From positions 24,266 through 88,265 of the forward strand of contig QGNM01000003.1 of NCBI GenBank assembly GCA_003228095.2: a stretch of DNA of 64,000 nucleotides. The letters are read 5' to 3'. Both the position numbers and the translations under genes were made by a program. Positions 11,633-21,016 of the stretch are shown piece by piece; the stretch's first letter is position 1, and each line of letters starts with the position of its first letter. The DNA comes from Chloroflexota bacterium. GTDB lineage: Bacteria; Chloroflexota; Dehalococcoidia; Lucifugimonadales; UBA2962. Under the pieces are notes generated by a model. That model did no database searches. It was not told where the DNA came from and saw only the letters and a list, made by a program, of their open reading frames with translations.

Positions 11633-12505
11633 TTAGTTTTGTGTATTGGGTTGCACGTATTTCGATATTATTGATTTCAGCCTGGCATACTCTACCGCAC
11701 CTACCGAAGCATCTTTAGTAATTATAGTGTTAGCCAATGCATTCTGGCATTCACAAGTTCTTGGTGAAATCAGTTTAGGGATTAAATTTTTTATAATTGA
11801 TTGACCATTGGTTACATTTGATGCTAGATGTGCTGCAACTTTTTCCTGGCTGACATGGTCGCTTTCTTTCCAAGAATCATTATCGGTTACTAAAGACAAA
11901 GAGGCATAACAAATTTCTGCTTCTCTAGCTAACTTTGCTTCTGGAAGTGCAGTCATACCTATAATGTTACCTCCCCACTTTTGGTAAAGACGAGACTCTG
12001 CAGAAGTAGAAAATGCTGGGCCTTCTATCACTACCATTGTGCCACCACGATGAACGTTCATGTAATTCTCGCTCGCTTCAATTAGAGACTCAGACAGTTC
12101 ATTGCAAAAAGGTTTCGCGAAACTTATATGCGCAACCATTGATTTATCAAAAAACGTGTTTACACGCTGATAAGTCCTATCGATTAATTGGTCAGGTATT
12201 ACGGCATCTTCTGGATTTATTTCTTCAGATAAACTTCCGACAGCGCTTATAGATACTAATCGTTCAATTCCTATTGTTTTGAGTGCGTAAATATTCGCAC
12301 GAGCGGGTAAATATGAAGGACTTATATTGTGATCCAATCCATGTCTTGGTAGGAAAGCAACAGTTTGGTTAGCTAGCTCTACTAAAGATATCAAGCCGCT
12401 TGGAGGCCCAAATGGAGTCTCTATAGATATTTGATCTACTATTTTTGTGTTTCGAATATCGTAGAATCCAGTACCACCAATGAAAGCAAACTTTATAGTT
12501 TTCAT
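11633..12505 (-). CDS. mtnP: S-methyl-5'-thioadenosine phosphorylase
   Basis: FAFIGGTGFYDI, TPFGPPSGLISLVELANQTVAFLPRHGLDHNISPSYLPARANIYALKTIG, GGNIIGMTALPEAKLAREAEICYASLSLVTDND. Confidence 0.93.
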   Translation of the reverse strand: MKTIKFAFIGGTGFYDIRNTKIVDQISIETPFGPPSGLISLVELANQTVAFLPRHGLDHNISPSYLPARANIYALKTIGIERLVSISAVGSLSEEINPEDAVIPDQLIDRTYQRVNTFFDKSMVAHISFAKPFCNELSESLIEASENYMNVHRGGTMVVIEGPAFSTSAESRLYQKWGGNIIGMTALPEAKLAREAEICYASLSLVTDNDSWKESDHVSQEKVAAHLASNVTNGQSIIKNLIPKLISPRTCECQNALANTIITKDASVGAVEYARLKSIISKYVQPNTQN

Positions 12506-12511
12506 TTCAAT

Positions 12512-12913
12512 TTATACAATGTTCTCGGTTTGTATTTTGCTAGCTTCAATCGCCATTCTTTTTACAACTGTGTCTGGTCCATCTGCATCATCTCCAGCGA
12601 AGAGCATACGTTTTATAATTTTTGACAAATGATTCCCATTAATTAATTTAATATTAAGACATATTTTCAATAATTTTGAATAATACATATGATCAGAGGG
12701 ACTCAATGATTTTGCAGCTAATACCATCGCAAAAGCCCAAGCATTTTGAGTGTTTTCTGTCCCGGAAATAAGGCCAGTATTGATTGATTGAATCAGATCT
12801 GAATACCTATTTACTCTCATAGTTTTTTTAGAACCATTATCATCAAGATAAGCCATAATTAGCTCATTACTTGTCCATATGAATTTGGCTGTAGATACTT
12901 TTAGAGACGTCAC
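12512..12913 (-). CDS. Hypothetical protein, first gene downstream of the SAM-I riboswitch
   Basis: 133-aa ORF, co-directional with mtnP and starting directly after the riboswitch terminator. No family recognised. Confidence 0.7.
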   Translation of the reverse strand: MTSLKVSTAKFIWTSNELIMAYLDDNGSKKTMRVNRYSDLIQSINTGLISGTENTQNAWAFAMVLAAKSLSPSDHMYYSKLLKICLNIKLINGNHLSKIIKRMLFAGDDADGPDTVVKRMAIEASKIQTENIV

Positions 12914-12947
12914 TAAGTTTCCCCATTGTTAGTACTAAACTTTCGAT

Positions 12948-12988
12948 AAAAAAAACTTCCCTCATAATCAATTTAGTAAGAGAAGTTT
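12948..12988 (-). terminator. Rho-independent terminator (SAM-I riboswitch expression platform)
   Basis: Minus strand AACTTCTCTtactaaattgattatGAGGGAAGTT followed by a U run (eight A residues at 12948-12955 on +). Confidence 0.8.
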
Positions 12989-13006
12989 GTAACGCCTTAG
13001 ACGAAA

Positions 13007-13134
13007 CTCTCATCTCTCGAACAAATATTTAACAATAAGTTTAGTTCGTCGGATTTGGCACCGTTCCGAAATTATAAGTTTCGAATGGTTGCCGGGCATC
13101 GAAGGGCCGTTCCCTCCGCCACTCTGGATAAGAG
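13007..13134 (-). promoter_or_regulatory. SAM-I (S-box) riboswitch aptamer
   Basis: Minus strand CTCTTATCCAGAGTGGCGGAGGGA...GGCCCTTCGATGCCCGGCAACC...GGTGCCAAATCCGAC...GATGAGAG. P1 pairs CTCTTATC with GATGAGAG. Terminator follows and SAM-cycle genes are downstream. Confidence 0.96.
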
Positions 13135-13162
13135 CAATGCTATTTAATTTTTACGGTTACTA

Positions 13163-13191
13163 ATGCTATAAAAGCTAAAGTTTGTTGTCAA
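13163..13191 (-). promoter_or_regulatory. Candidate sigma70-like promoter for the riboswitch operon
   Basis: Minus strand TTGACA (13191-13186), 17-nt spacer, TAGCAT (13168-13163), just upstream of the aptamer. Confidence 0.5.
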
Positions 13192-13297
13192 ACTAAGGAT
13201 CAATTTAAATTTGGAGTGTTAGGTATTACAGAACTGTATGACTCTTATTTCAGGATAATGTATTATTTCGTAAACAATCAGAAGTTTGGAGAAATTC

Positions 13298-14266
13298 ATG
13301 AAGGCAGTTCAAGTTAAAGGATTTGGTACGAGTGATGTGTTGGAATATGTAGATGTGGCTGTTCCTTCTGTTTCTTGTAGCGAAGTCTTGATTAAACAGG
13401 AAGCGATAGGTGTTAATTTTATAGACATCTACCAGAGATCAGGGGCGTACGAAGTTAAATTGCCCTTTATTCCGGGATCAGAAGGTGCTGGAGTAGTATC
13501 AGGGATAGGTAAAGATGTCACTCAGTTTAAAACTGGAGATAGAGTCGCATATTCTATGTCTCCTGGAGGATACGCTGAATATGTTGCGGTTTCTGAGAGC
13601 AATGTTGTTTCTGTTCCAGATGGCATAGATCTTTCTACTGCTGCTGCTTGTCTATTGCAGGGAATGACTGCTCACTATTTAGTGTATTCGACATTTAAAT
13701 TACAACCACAGCAAACATGTTTAATTCACGCTGGGGCGGGAGGAGTAGGTCTTGTCTTAATCCAAATGGCTAAAAATATTGGAGCAAAAGTCATCACTAC
13801 AGTATCTACGGAAGAAAAAAAACGGCTAGCCCTAGAAGCAGGAGCAGATGAAGTAGTTCTATACACGCAAGACAATTTTGTGGAAGAAGTGAATAGGATT
13901 ACCAAGGGACAAGGCCTGGAAGTTGTATATGATTCTGTGGGGCAAACGACTTTTGAAGGTGGGCTTGATTGTTTAAAACCAAGAGGATATTTCGTTTTGT
14001 ATGGACAATCGAGCGGAGCGGTTCCACCGATTGATCCACAACTCTTAAATAGAAAAGGATCGATTTTTTTGACTAGGCCAACTTTGGCAAGCTATATGTT
14101 GAACCGGGAAGAGTTGAATTGGAGATCTGGAGACATTTTTAGATGGATAGAACAAGGTATGCTTCAAATCAGAATAGGGTTATCTTTACCGTTAAAAAAT
14201 GCACCTCGGGCGCACGATGATTTAGCCACGCGTAAAACAACGGGGAAAGTCATATTAACCCCATAG
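13298..14266 (+). CDS. Quinone oxidoreductase / zinc-independent MDR-family NADPH:quinone reductase
   Basis: MKAVQVKGFGTSDVLEYVDVAVP, GVNFIDIYQRSGAYEVKLPFIPGSEGAGVV, IHAGAGGVGLVLIQMAKNIGAKVITTVST. ATG at 13298 has a GGAG Shine-Dalgarno; the track's upstream TTG (13286) is less likely. Confidence 0.9.
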   Translation: MKAVQVKGFGTSDVLEYVDVAVPSVSCSEVLIKQEAIGVNFIDIYQRSGAYEVKLPFIPGSEGAGVVSGIGKDVTQFKTGDRVAYSMSPGGYAEYVAVSESNVVSVPDGIDLSTAAACLLQGMTAHYLVYSTFKLQPQQTCLIHAGAGGVGLVLIQMAKNIGAKVITTVSTEEKKRLALEAGADEVVLYTQDNFVEEVNRITKGQGLEVVYDSVGQTTFEGGLDCLKPRGYFVLYGQSSGAVPPIDPQLLNRKGSIFLTRPTLASYMLNREELNWRSGDIFRWIEQGMLQIRIGLSLPLKNAPRAHDDLATRKTTGKVILTP

Positions 14267-14294
14267 TTGTTTTAATGGGTAATATTGTATTTTT

Positions 14295-15779
14295 ATGCTT
14301 TTAACAATACTTGAACAAAAACCAATTGACTCTATCGCAGTAAAACTTAGTGATGGAGAGGCATATAGTTACCAGGATTTAATTAACTTGGTTGACGACA
14401 TGGCATCAAAACTTTCAGGTCATGGGGTTAAGCCTGGAATGGTGATAAATATTGTTATCGAGAATAGTATTGAATTTTTGATTTCATTTTTATCAGTGAC
14501 TAGATGTGGTGCTATAGCTGCGCCTTTAAACCCAACTTATACGGTTAGCGAATTTAATTTTTATATTGAAGATGCTAATAGCGCTTATTTGATTGTCAAA
14601 GATTTGGATAATCCTAGTGTAGCAGCTGTGCAAAATACTGATGTAAGCGTAATGCAAGTAGGAGTTTCGAAAACTGGAGTATTCTTAAGTGATTTAAAAG
14701 GCGAATTGACGCATAGTCGCGAACCAGAGAATGTTGAAGATGAAGCTGTTGCTTTGTTTTTACATACTTCTGGAACTACCAGCAAACCCAAAGGAGTGCC
14801 TTTAACCCATCGCAATTTGTTAGCTTCATTAGACAATATCGTTAATACTTATAATTTAAGTGAGTCAGACACATCAATATTAGTGATGCCACTTTTTCAT
14901 GTGCATGGTTTAATTGGAGCGGCCTTATCTACGTTTGTTTCTGGGGGCTGTTTAGTTGTTCCCGCTAGGTTTTCTGCTCGTAGTTTTTGGAAAATACAAG
15001 CAGAAACAAATGCAACTTGGTATTCAGCTGTACCAACGATACATAAAATATTGCTTGATAGAGCTGATTCTGACCAAGCTCCTTATGAAAGTTTTCGATT
15101 CATTAGGTCATGTTCATCCCCCCTTCCTAAAGAAGTTTTACTAGGTGTGGAAAATCGTTTTGGAAGCCCTGTATTGGAAGCGTATGGAATGACTGAAGCT
15201 GCGCATCAAATGTCTTCCAATAGATTGCCTCCTTATAAAAGATATCCTGGATCAGTTGGAAGCCAAACAGGGGTTGGGATTACTGTGCGAGATGAAAAAG
15301 GAATAGAGTTGGACTATTCCGAGCTGGGTGAGATATGCGTTAGAGGACCTAATGTTATGAGTGCCTATGTTAATAATTTGTCCGCAAACAAATCAGCGTT
15401 CTGGGGCGATTGGTTTAGAACTGGAGATCAAGGGTTTATGTCTGAAGATAAAAATTTGACTTTAACTGGAAGACTTAAGGAGTTAATTAATAGGGGAGGA
15501 GAAAAAATTTCACCTGTTGAAGTGGACCAAGTTATCTTAAGTCACTTTGCTGTTTCTGAAGCAATTAGTTTTTCCTTGCCGGATGCAAAGTACGGTGAAA
15601 GCGTTAATACAGCAGTCGTATTGTCAGAACCGGTTTCTGAGTCCTCTATCATAAATTTTTGCACGGATAAATTAGCGTCATTTAAAATTCCTGGTCGAAT
15701 ATTCTTTTTAGATGAATTGCCAAAATCTGCTACTGGTAAAATCCAGCGACGTAGCATTGCTGACATGTTTAAAGGTTAA
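14295..15779 (+). CDS. AMP-dependent acyl-CoA synthetase/ligase
   Basis: LFLHTSGTTSKPKGVPLTHRNLLAS, EAYGMTEAAHQM, GDWFRTGDQGFM, GRLKELINRGGEKISPVEVD, PKSATGKIQRR. Confidence 0.92.
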   Translation: MLLTILEQKPIDSIAVKLSDGEAYSYQDLINLVDDMASKLSGHGVKPGMVINIVIENSIEFLISFLSVTRCGAIAAPLNPTYTVSEFNFYIEDANSAYLIVKDLDNPSVAAVQNTDVSVMQVGVSKTGVFLSDLKGELTHSREPENVEDEAVALFLHTSGTTSKPKGVPLTHRNLLASLDNIVNTYNLSESDTSILVMPLFHVHGLIGAALSTFVSGGCLVVPARFSARSFWKIQAETNATWYSAVPTIHKILLDRADSDQAPYESFRFIRSCSSPLPKEVLLGVENRFGSPVLEAYGMTEAAHQMSSNRLPPYKRYPGSVGSQTGVGITVRDEKGIELDYSELGEICVRGPNVMSAYVNNLSANKSAFWGDWFRTGDQGFMSEDKNLTLTGRLKELINRGGEKISPVEVDQVILSHFAVSEAISFSLPDAKYGESVNTAVVLSEPVSESSIINFCTDKLASFKIPGRIFFLDELPKSATGKIQRRSIADMFKG

Positions 15780-15985
15780 TTATAAATTAGTGATTTAATT
15801 CATATCGGGTACGTATCTGAATGCAGTTTTGGTTTTCGAAGTCATTTTAATGTGCTTGACTAGAAGAGGTACTTGATTAGTGTTAGTATTCGTAAAATAT
15901 TAATAATTGGCATAAGAAAAATGAGAAGTTCATTTTTATTTTATGAAAATTACCAAGGTCTACAATATTATTTTAGGAGTTAGTT

Positions 15986-17350
15986 ATGGCAACAAAACCT
16001 TTAACCGGAGAACAGATCGAAGAATTGAAAGGCTTGGGTGAAACGCATTTCTGGCCTCATTCTAGGCCTACAGGTGATATGTCAGATGATACCGGCATCA
16101 AATTGGTTACTCATTCAGAAGGTATTTGGGTAGAAGGCCCGACAGGTGAACGGCATGTTGACTTAATTTCTGGCATGTGGCTTAAGAATATTGGTCATGG
16201 AAGAAAAGAAATTGCTGATGCTGTGTATGAACAGATGTTAGACATTAGCTATTCCCCAGGTGGTACTGTTGCTCCAGCAACTATCAAGCTTGCTTCCAAA
16301 GTGGCAAGTTTAACTCCTGACCCTGAAAGCAGGGTGTATTTTGTATCTGGGGGCTCAGAGGCAGTTGAAACCGCTATTAAAATGGCGAAAAAATATCAAT
16401 ATAATCTAGGTGAAAGAGGGCGATGGAAAGTTATATCTCGCCAAAATTCATATCATGGAGCGACACATTTATGTATGTCATTAGGCTTTAATTCGGTTAA
16501 CAGGCCAAATGATTATGGTCCTCTCGTACCTGGTAATATCCGCATATCGAATCCTGGGGTTACTTATCGCACCATGCCTGGTGATTGGGATATGCAGTAC
16601 GCGTATGATTTAGAAAAAACAATTATAAATGAAGGCCCTGATAGTGTTGCTGCGTTCATTGGGGAACCTATATCAGCCGCTTCTGGCATTCATGTACCAC
16701 ATCCAGAATATTGGCCTACTATAAGAGAGATTTGCAATAAGTATGGCGTGATAATGATTTGTGATGAAGTAATTAACGGTTTTGGCCGAACAGGCAAGAT
16801 GTTTGCAGTTGAGAATTGGGGTGTCAAGCCAGACATAATGACCGTTGCCAAAGCTTTAACTAGTGGGTACTTACCTATAGGCGCTGCAATTGCCTCTAGT
16901 AAAGTAGGAAAGGCAATGGAAGGAGAAGGCTCTCAGACATTTAAACATCTAATCACTTTCGGAGGTAGCCCTCCATCTTGCGCTGCAGGATTAAAGAACC
17001 TTGAAATTATGGAACGAGAAAATCTAGTTCAGAATTCGGCTGACAATGGCAAGTATTTATATGAAAGCCTTCAAGAACTCAAAGCTGAATTTCGAACAGT
17101 AATTGATGTTAGAGGTGGTATGGGTTTACTTGCAGCAGTTGAATTTGGTAAAGATGAGAAAACTTTTGAGAAATTCGAAGGTAATTTTGATTCTAGATTG
17201 GGTCAACTTATGGAGCAGCATTCATTACTAGGTCGAGGAATGGATCAAACTATGCCGTTTTCGCCTCCTCTAACTATTACGAAAGAGGAAATAGACTTTG
17301 TTGTAGACCAGACCAAGAAAGTTATAACGGAAATAGAAAAAGATTTCTAA
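15986..17350 (+). CDS. Class III (aspartate aminotransferase-family) PLP-dependent aminotransferase
   Basis: YFVSGGSEAVETAIKMAKKYQ, VIMICDEVINGFGRTGKMFAVENWGVKPDIMTVAKALTSGYLPIGA (PLP Lys). Confidence 0.93.
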   Translation: MATKPLTGEQIEELKGLGETHFWPHSRPTGDMSDDTGIKLVTHSEGIWVEGPTGERHVDLISGMWLKNIGHGRKEIADAVYEQMLDISYSPGGTVAPATIKLASKVASLTPDPESRVYFVSGGSEAVETAIKMAKKYQYNLGERGRWKVISRQNSYHGATHLCMSLGFNSVNRPNDYGPLVPGNIRISNPGVTYRTMPGDWDMQYAYDLEKTIINEGPDSVAAFIGEPISAASGIHVPHPEYWPTIREICNKYGVIMICDEVINGFGRTGKMFAVENWGVKPDIMTVAKALTSGYLPIGAAIASSKVGKAMEGEGSQTFKHLITFGGSPPSCAAGLKNLEIMERENLVQNSADNGKYLYESLQELKAEFRTVIDVRGGMGLLAAVEFGKDEKTFEKFEGNFDSRLGQLMEQHSLLGRGMDQTMPFSPPLTITKEEIDFVVDQTKKVITEIEKDF

Positions 17351-17374
17351 GCCGCTCTAATATTATTAAAAATT

Positions 17375-17404
17375 AAAAACCAGCTGAATCATCGGCTGGT
17401 TTTT
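17375..17404. terminator. Bidirectional Rho-independent terminator between convergent genes
   Basis: AAAAACCAGCtgaatcatcgGCTGGTTTTT: perfect stem with A and T tracts. Confidence 0.85.
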
Positions 17405-17424
17405 GATTTTTAAGTGTGTCATCA

Positions 17425-18597
17425 TTAACTTAATGGAGGCCAAGACCCTAGTATAATCTTGATCTCAATCAACTTTGAGTCACGAATTATTGTTAAAGTA
17501 ATTAAATCTCCTGGTTTTAAAGAATTCAAGTAATCTACCATTTCGGACACTGATTTAACTTTCACAGTATCTACCTTAATAATGATATCTCCATTCATAG
17601 AGCCGTTTTTTGCATCAGGGATAAGAGAATTTAAGCTAGCAGGACTTTTAGGATATATATCCCAAATATAAACACCGGATTTAATGTTTAAATCCATCTG
17701 TTTAATAGCTTCTTGAGTTAATGTAACGCCAGATATTCCAAGCCAAGGTCGAGAAATCACATTTGGCAATTTAAGATTTGGAAGTAGCTCGATTAGTATG
17801 TTACTGGGTATTGCAAATCCAATGCCAAGATCGCCTTGGTAAGTTATGTGAACTGCAGAATTGATACCTATAACTTCTCCTGATGAATTGAGGAGCGGCC
17901 CTCCTGAGTTCCCCGGTAATAAAGTGGCATCTGTCCATATCATATTTGGGATTGGTCTTTGTAGCGCAGGAGAGATTCTAGAATCTCTTAAAATTGGTGG
18001 ACTATCACCTATACCTGCTACGACTCCTACCGACAAAAAATTCCTCATTCCCAATGGATTACCAATTGCAAGTGCTAATTGGCCAGTTTTAACTAAGTCA
18101 GAATTTGCTAATTTGAGAGGTTCAATATGTGCAACTTTTAGCGGATTAACAGCTAAAAGTGCAAGATCATCTGACTGACTAACCCCAAGTTGTTTCGCAA
18201 GTAATATCGTCCCGTCTTTTAGAGATACTTGTATGTTAGTGGCGCCATGAATCACATGCTCATTAGTAGCTATATGTCCATCTTTATCCAATATAAAACC
18301 TGTACCGCTATCAGTAGAAGTATTGGGCCTTTTTACGATTATTTCTACTACAGCATTAGAAGATTGACTTACTACTCTGTCAATTAACCCTTCATCATAA
18401 AGTGTGGTTTCTTTGTTATTAAAACGCGACGAAGTTATTATCCCAGTTGATGCTATAGATCCTATTAAAATACCAGATAACAGTAATAAGCCTATAACCC
18501 ACATAACAGGGAAAGTGATTCTCACTCTGTAGTTATTGAGGAAATATCTTTCTATGCGATGTCTGGCAATCCTGGTTTTAAATTGTCTCTTTATCAT
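17425..18597 (-). CDS. Membrane-anchored HtrA/DegP-like serine protease with PDZ domain
   Basis: N-terminal TM; GTGFILDKDGHIATNEHVIHGA, DDLALLAV, LLPGNSGGPLLNSSGEVIGINSAV; C-terminal PDZ. Confidence 0.9.
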   Translation of the reverse strand: MIKRQFKTRIARHRIERYFLNNYRVRITFPVMWVIGLLLLSGILIGSIASTGIITSSRFNNKETTLYDEGLIDRVVSQSSNAVVEIIVKRPNTSTDSGTGFILDKDGHIATNEHVIHGATNIQVSLKDGTILLAKQLGVSQSDDLALLAVNPLKVAHIEPLKLANSDLVKTGQLALAIGNPLGMRNFLSVGVVAGIGDSPPILRDSRISPALQRPIPNMIWTDATLLPGNSGGPLLNSSGEVIGINSAVHITYQGDLGIGFAIPSNILIELLPNLKLPNVISRPWLGISGVTLTQEAIKQMDLNIKSGVYIWDIYPKSPASLNSLIPDAKNGSMNGDIIIKVDTVKVKSVSEMVDYLNSLKPGDLITLTIIRDSKLIEIKIILGSWPPLS

Positions 18598-18769
18598 AAA
18601 GTTTAATTTTATAACGTCAAAATAAGAAGTTAAATTTTACAGTTACAACATTAGTTCAATTGTGCAAATATATTCTGTCAATTTAAGCTTATAGATGTAT
18701 TAGATATTCACTTTTATTATTATAAACTTGCCTGCACCCAGAATGGGTATCATTTTATGGGAGAACATA

Positions 18770-19135
18770 ATGGATCAATTTACAATTTTACTTTTCATAG
18801 CAATTTTGATTTTAGGAATGTTGTTTTTAATATCATTACGTCATGTTTTTAGTTTGAAGAGGTATATATCATCTTTAAAATCTCAAAAACAAAGTCAAAG
18901 TACAAAATATGGGCAAATTGCCGAGCAATTCATGCCTTGGGCATCAAACTACCCCTATGACCCTGCAAAGTTTAGATTTATTGGATCACCTATAGATGGC
19001 ATACAGTTTGAAGAAAACAAAGTGATTTTAATGGAATTTAAAACTTCATCCAGCCAGATGACTTCATTACAACGTAAAATTAAACGACTTGTTGAAGAAA
19101 ATAAGGTGACTTTTGAAGAAATACGCATATCTTAA
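18770..19135 (+). CDS. Small membrane-anchored Holliday junction resolvase-like (Endonuc_Holl-type) protein
   Basis: N-terminal TM; GSPIDGIQFEENKVILMEFKTSSSQMTSLQRKIKRLVEENKVTFEEIRI. ATG at 18770 preceded by GGGAGAA. Confidence 0.65.
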   Translation: MDQFTILLFIAILILGMLFLISLRHVFSLKRYISSLKSQKQSQSTKYGQIAEQFMPWASNYPYDPAKFRFIGSPIDGIQFEENKVILMEFKTSSSQMTSLQRKIKRLVEENKVTFEEIRIS

Positions 19136-19145
19136 CTAAGTTGGT

Positions 19146-19817
19146 TTAAGTTGAGGTTTTCAATATCCATTTCATCCAATGAGTGGTCTCGCTTTTAAAT
19201 CCTTTTACATTTTGTAGGGCCCACTCATAATCTGAATCGCTGTCTAGATCAAATTGAAGTCCAGGAGTGTCAACAACTGAGAAGGGAATAGATTTGTCTA
19301 ATACCCACTTCCTGTGTTTAGAAAAACTTAGACATCCTAACATAGGCTTAAAAGCGTGTTCTGCGGGCTGAAGCAATGCGTTTGTGCCTCCATCTTTTGT
19401 TGCTTTAGCTAATACGGTATTTTTTAGAGATTCACTAGCTAAAAATATTTCATGAATATCAGATGTATTTATTAAAGGGAGGTCACCTGGCAAGAATAAT
19501 GTTGCCTCCGCACCCAAGGTATATGCGCTTATCATAGCTTCCCATAAGCTGTCGTTTAAACTATTGGTTGAAGGTTTTTCGGGAACCCATTGGACATTAT
19601 GAGACTTTGCTAGTTTATGGATCAAAGTGTCACCACCTAATATGACACAATTGGTTTCAGCATTCTGGTTTACGGCTTTAATGACTCTATTCAACATCAT
19701 TAGAATTGCTGCTCTTCTAGATAGAGAATCAACATTACCTTTTAAACGACTCTTTGCTTTAAAAAGAGGCTTCATCGGTATAATTGTTTGTATTTTATTA
19801 GTAACAGAGTAGGGCAT
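19146..19817 (-). CDS. cofC: 2-phospho-L-lactate guanylyltransferase (F420 biosynthesis)
   Basis: IIPMKPLFKAKSRLKG, LFLPGDLPLINTSDI; adjacent to cofD. Confidence 0.82.
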   Translation of the reverse strand: MPYSVTNKIQTIIPMKPLFKAKSRLKGNVDSLSRRAAILMMLNRVIKAVNQNAETNCVILGGDTLIHKLAKSHNVQWVPEKPSTNSLNDSLWEAMISAYTLGAEATLFLPGDLPLINTSDIHEIFLASESLKNTVLAKATKDGGTNALLQPAEHAFKPMLGCLSFSKHRKWVLDKSIPFSVVDTPGLQFDLDSDSDYEWALQNVKGFKSETTHWMKWILKTST

Positions 19818-19833
19818 TTGGATTCATTGGGTT

Positions 19834-20766
19834 TTAAGAGTCAATCAAGTTAATTACTTCGCGAGCCAAGTTAATTTTCTCCTGGCTTGAGTTCATGATT
19901 ATAGATGTAATATGTACTTCCATACCAAGTTTTTCAATTGCTTCTGCTTCTGAAGAATCAGCTGTGTCTATAATAAATAAATCGCAAAGTCCTTTGTAAT
20001 GTTTCGCAACTCCTGTTGCGCTAGCATCCTCTTTTAGTTCCCTCATCATTTTTGCAGCAGGGCCCTTTATTGCCTGCCTGCCAACTATTGGGCTAACAGC
20101 GATTCTTTTACCTTTGAAATTACTAATTAATTTTTTGATGCCTGGCAATTCTAAAATAGGAGGAATACTTACGATTGGGTTAGAAGGACATATTATTATT
20201 GCTTCTGATTCAGATATATTTTTAATGAATTGTTTTGTGGGTTTAGCCTTTCTAATTCCATCGAATCTAATTTTTTTTATTATTGGGTTACATTTTTGTC
20301 GAACGAAATAATCTTGAAACTCAAGCTCTTTAGTTTCAGTTATTGCAATTGTTCTAACGGGGTCATCGCTCATTGGAATTAAATCATGCAATATACCTAA
20401 GCTTTTTACGAGTTCGTTAGTGGCATGGCTTAAAGATTTCCCACTGTTTAATATTGAAGTTCTTTTTATATGTGTCGCAAAATCTAAATCACCTAGCTTA
20501 AACCAAGTTTCTTCGCCGAGACGTTCTAGGGCTGATAAAGTTTTAAAAGTATCTCCTTCGATGCCCCAGCCTGTAGTTTTATTAGTTAGCCCTGAAAGAG
20601 CATACATGACGGTATCTAAATCTGGAGATACATATAGACCATGAAACACAGTGTCGTCTGCTGTGTTTACTACTACTGAAAGTTTTGGTGGTTCAAGGAT
20701 TTTTGATAAACCAAAAACTAATTTTGCTCCACCAACTCCCCCTGCTAATGCTAAAACCTTATGCAT
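19834..20766 (-). CDS. cofD: 2-phospho-L-lactate transferase (F420 biosynthesis)
   Basis: VLALAGGVGGAKLVFGLSKIL, VNTADDTVFHGLYVSPDLDTVMYALSGLTN, IKGPAAKMMRELKEDASATGVAKHY. Confidence 0.93.
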   Translation of the reverse strand: MHKVLALAGGVGGAKLVFGLSKILEPPKLSVVVNTADDTVFHGLYVSPDLDTVMYALSGLTNKTTGWGIEGDTFKTLSALERLGEETWFKLGDLDFATHIKRTSILNSGKSLSHATNELVKSLGILHDLIPMSDDPVRTIAITETKELEFQDYFVRQKCNPIIKKIRFDGIRKAKPTKQFIKNISESEAIIICPSNPIVSIPPILELPGIKKLISNFKGKRIAVSPIVGRQAIKGPAAKMMRELKEDASATGVAKHYKGLCDLFIIDTADSSEAEAIEKLGMEVHITSIIMNSSQEKINLAREVINLIDS

Positions 20767-20848
20767 ATTGATTCATTTACTTTCACAAACTATGTTTTTA
20801 CTCTGGTAAAATATGTGTTTACAGATCTTTTGTATATTTACTCTCGTG

Positions 20849-20920
<72 letters not shown>

Positions 20921-21016
20921 ATTATTTGGAGGTATGCTAGAACTTGCCTTCTATATCAACTGTACAATGTACTGTAAGCCATATAAATTTTTATTTCTTG
21001 GAGCGCGTAAGTTAAA

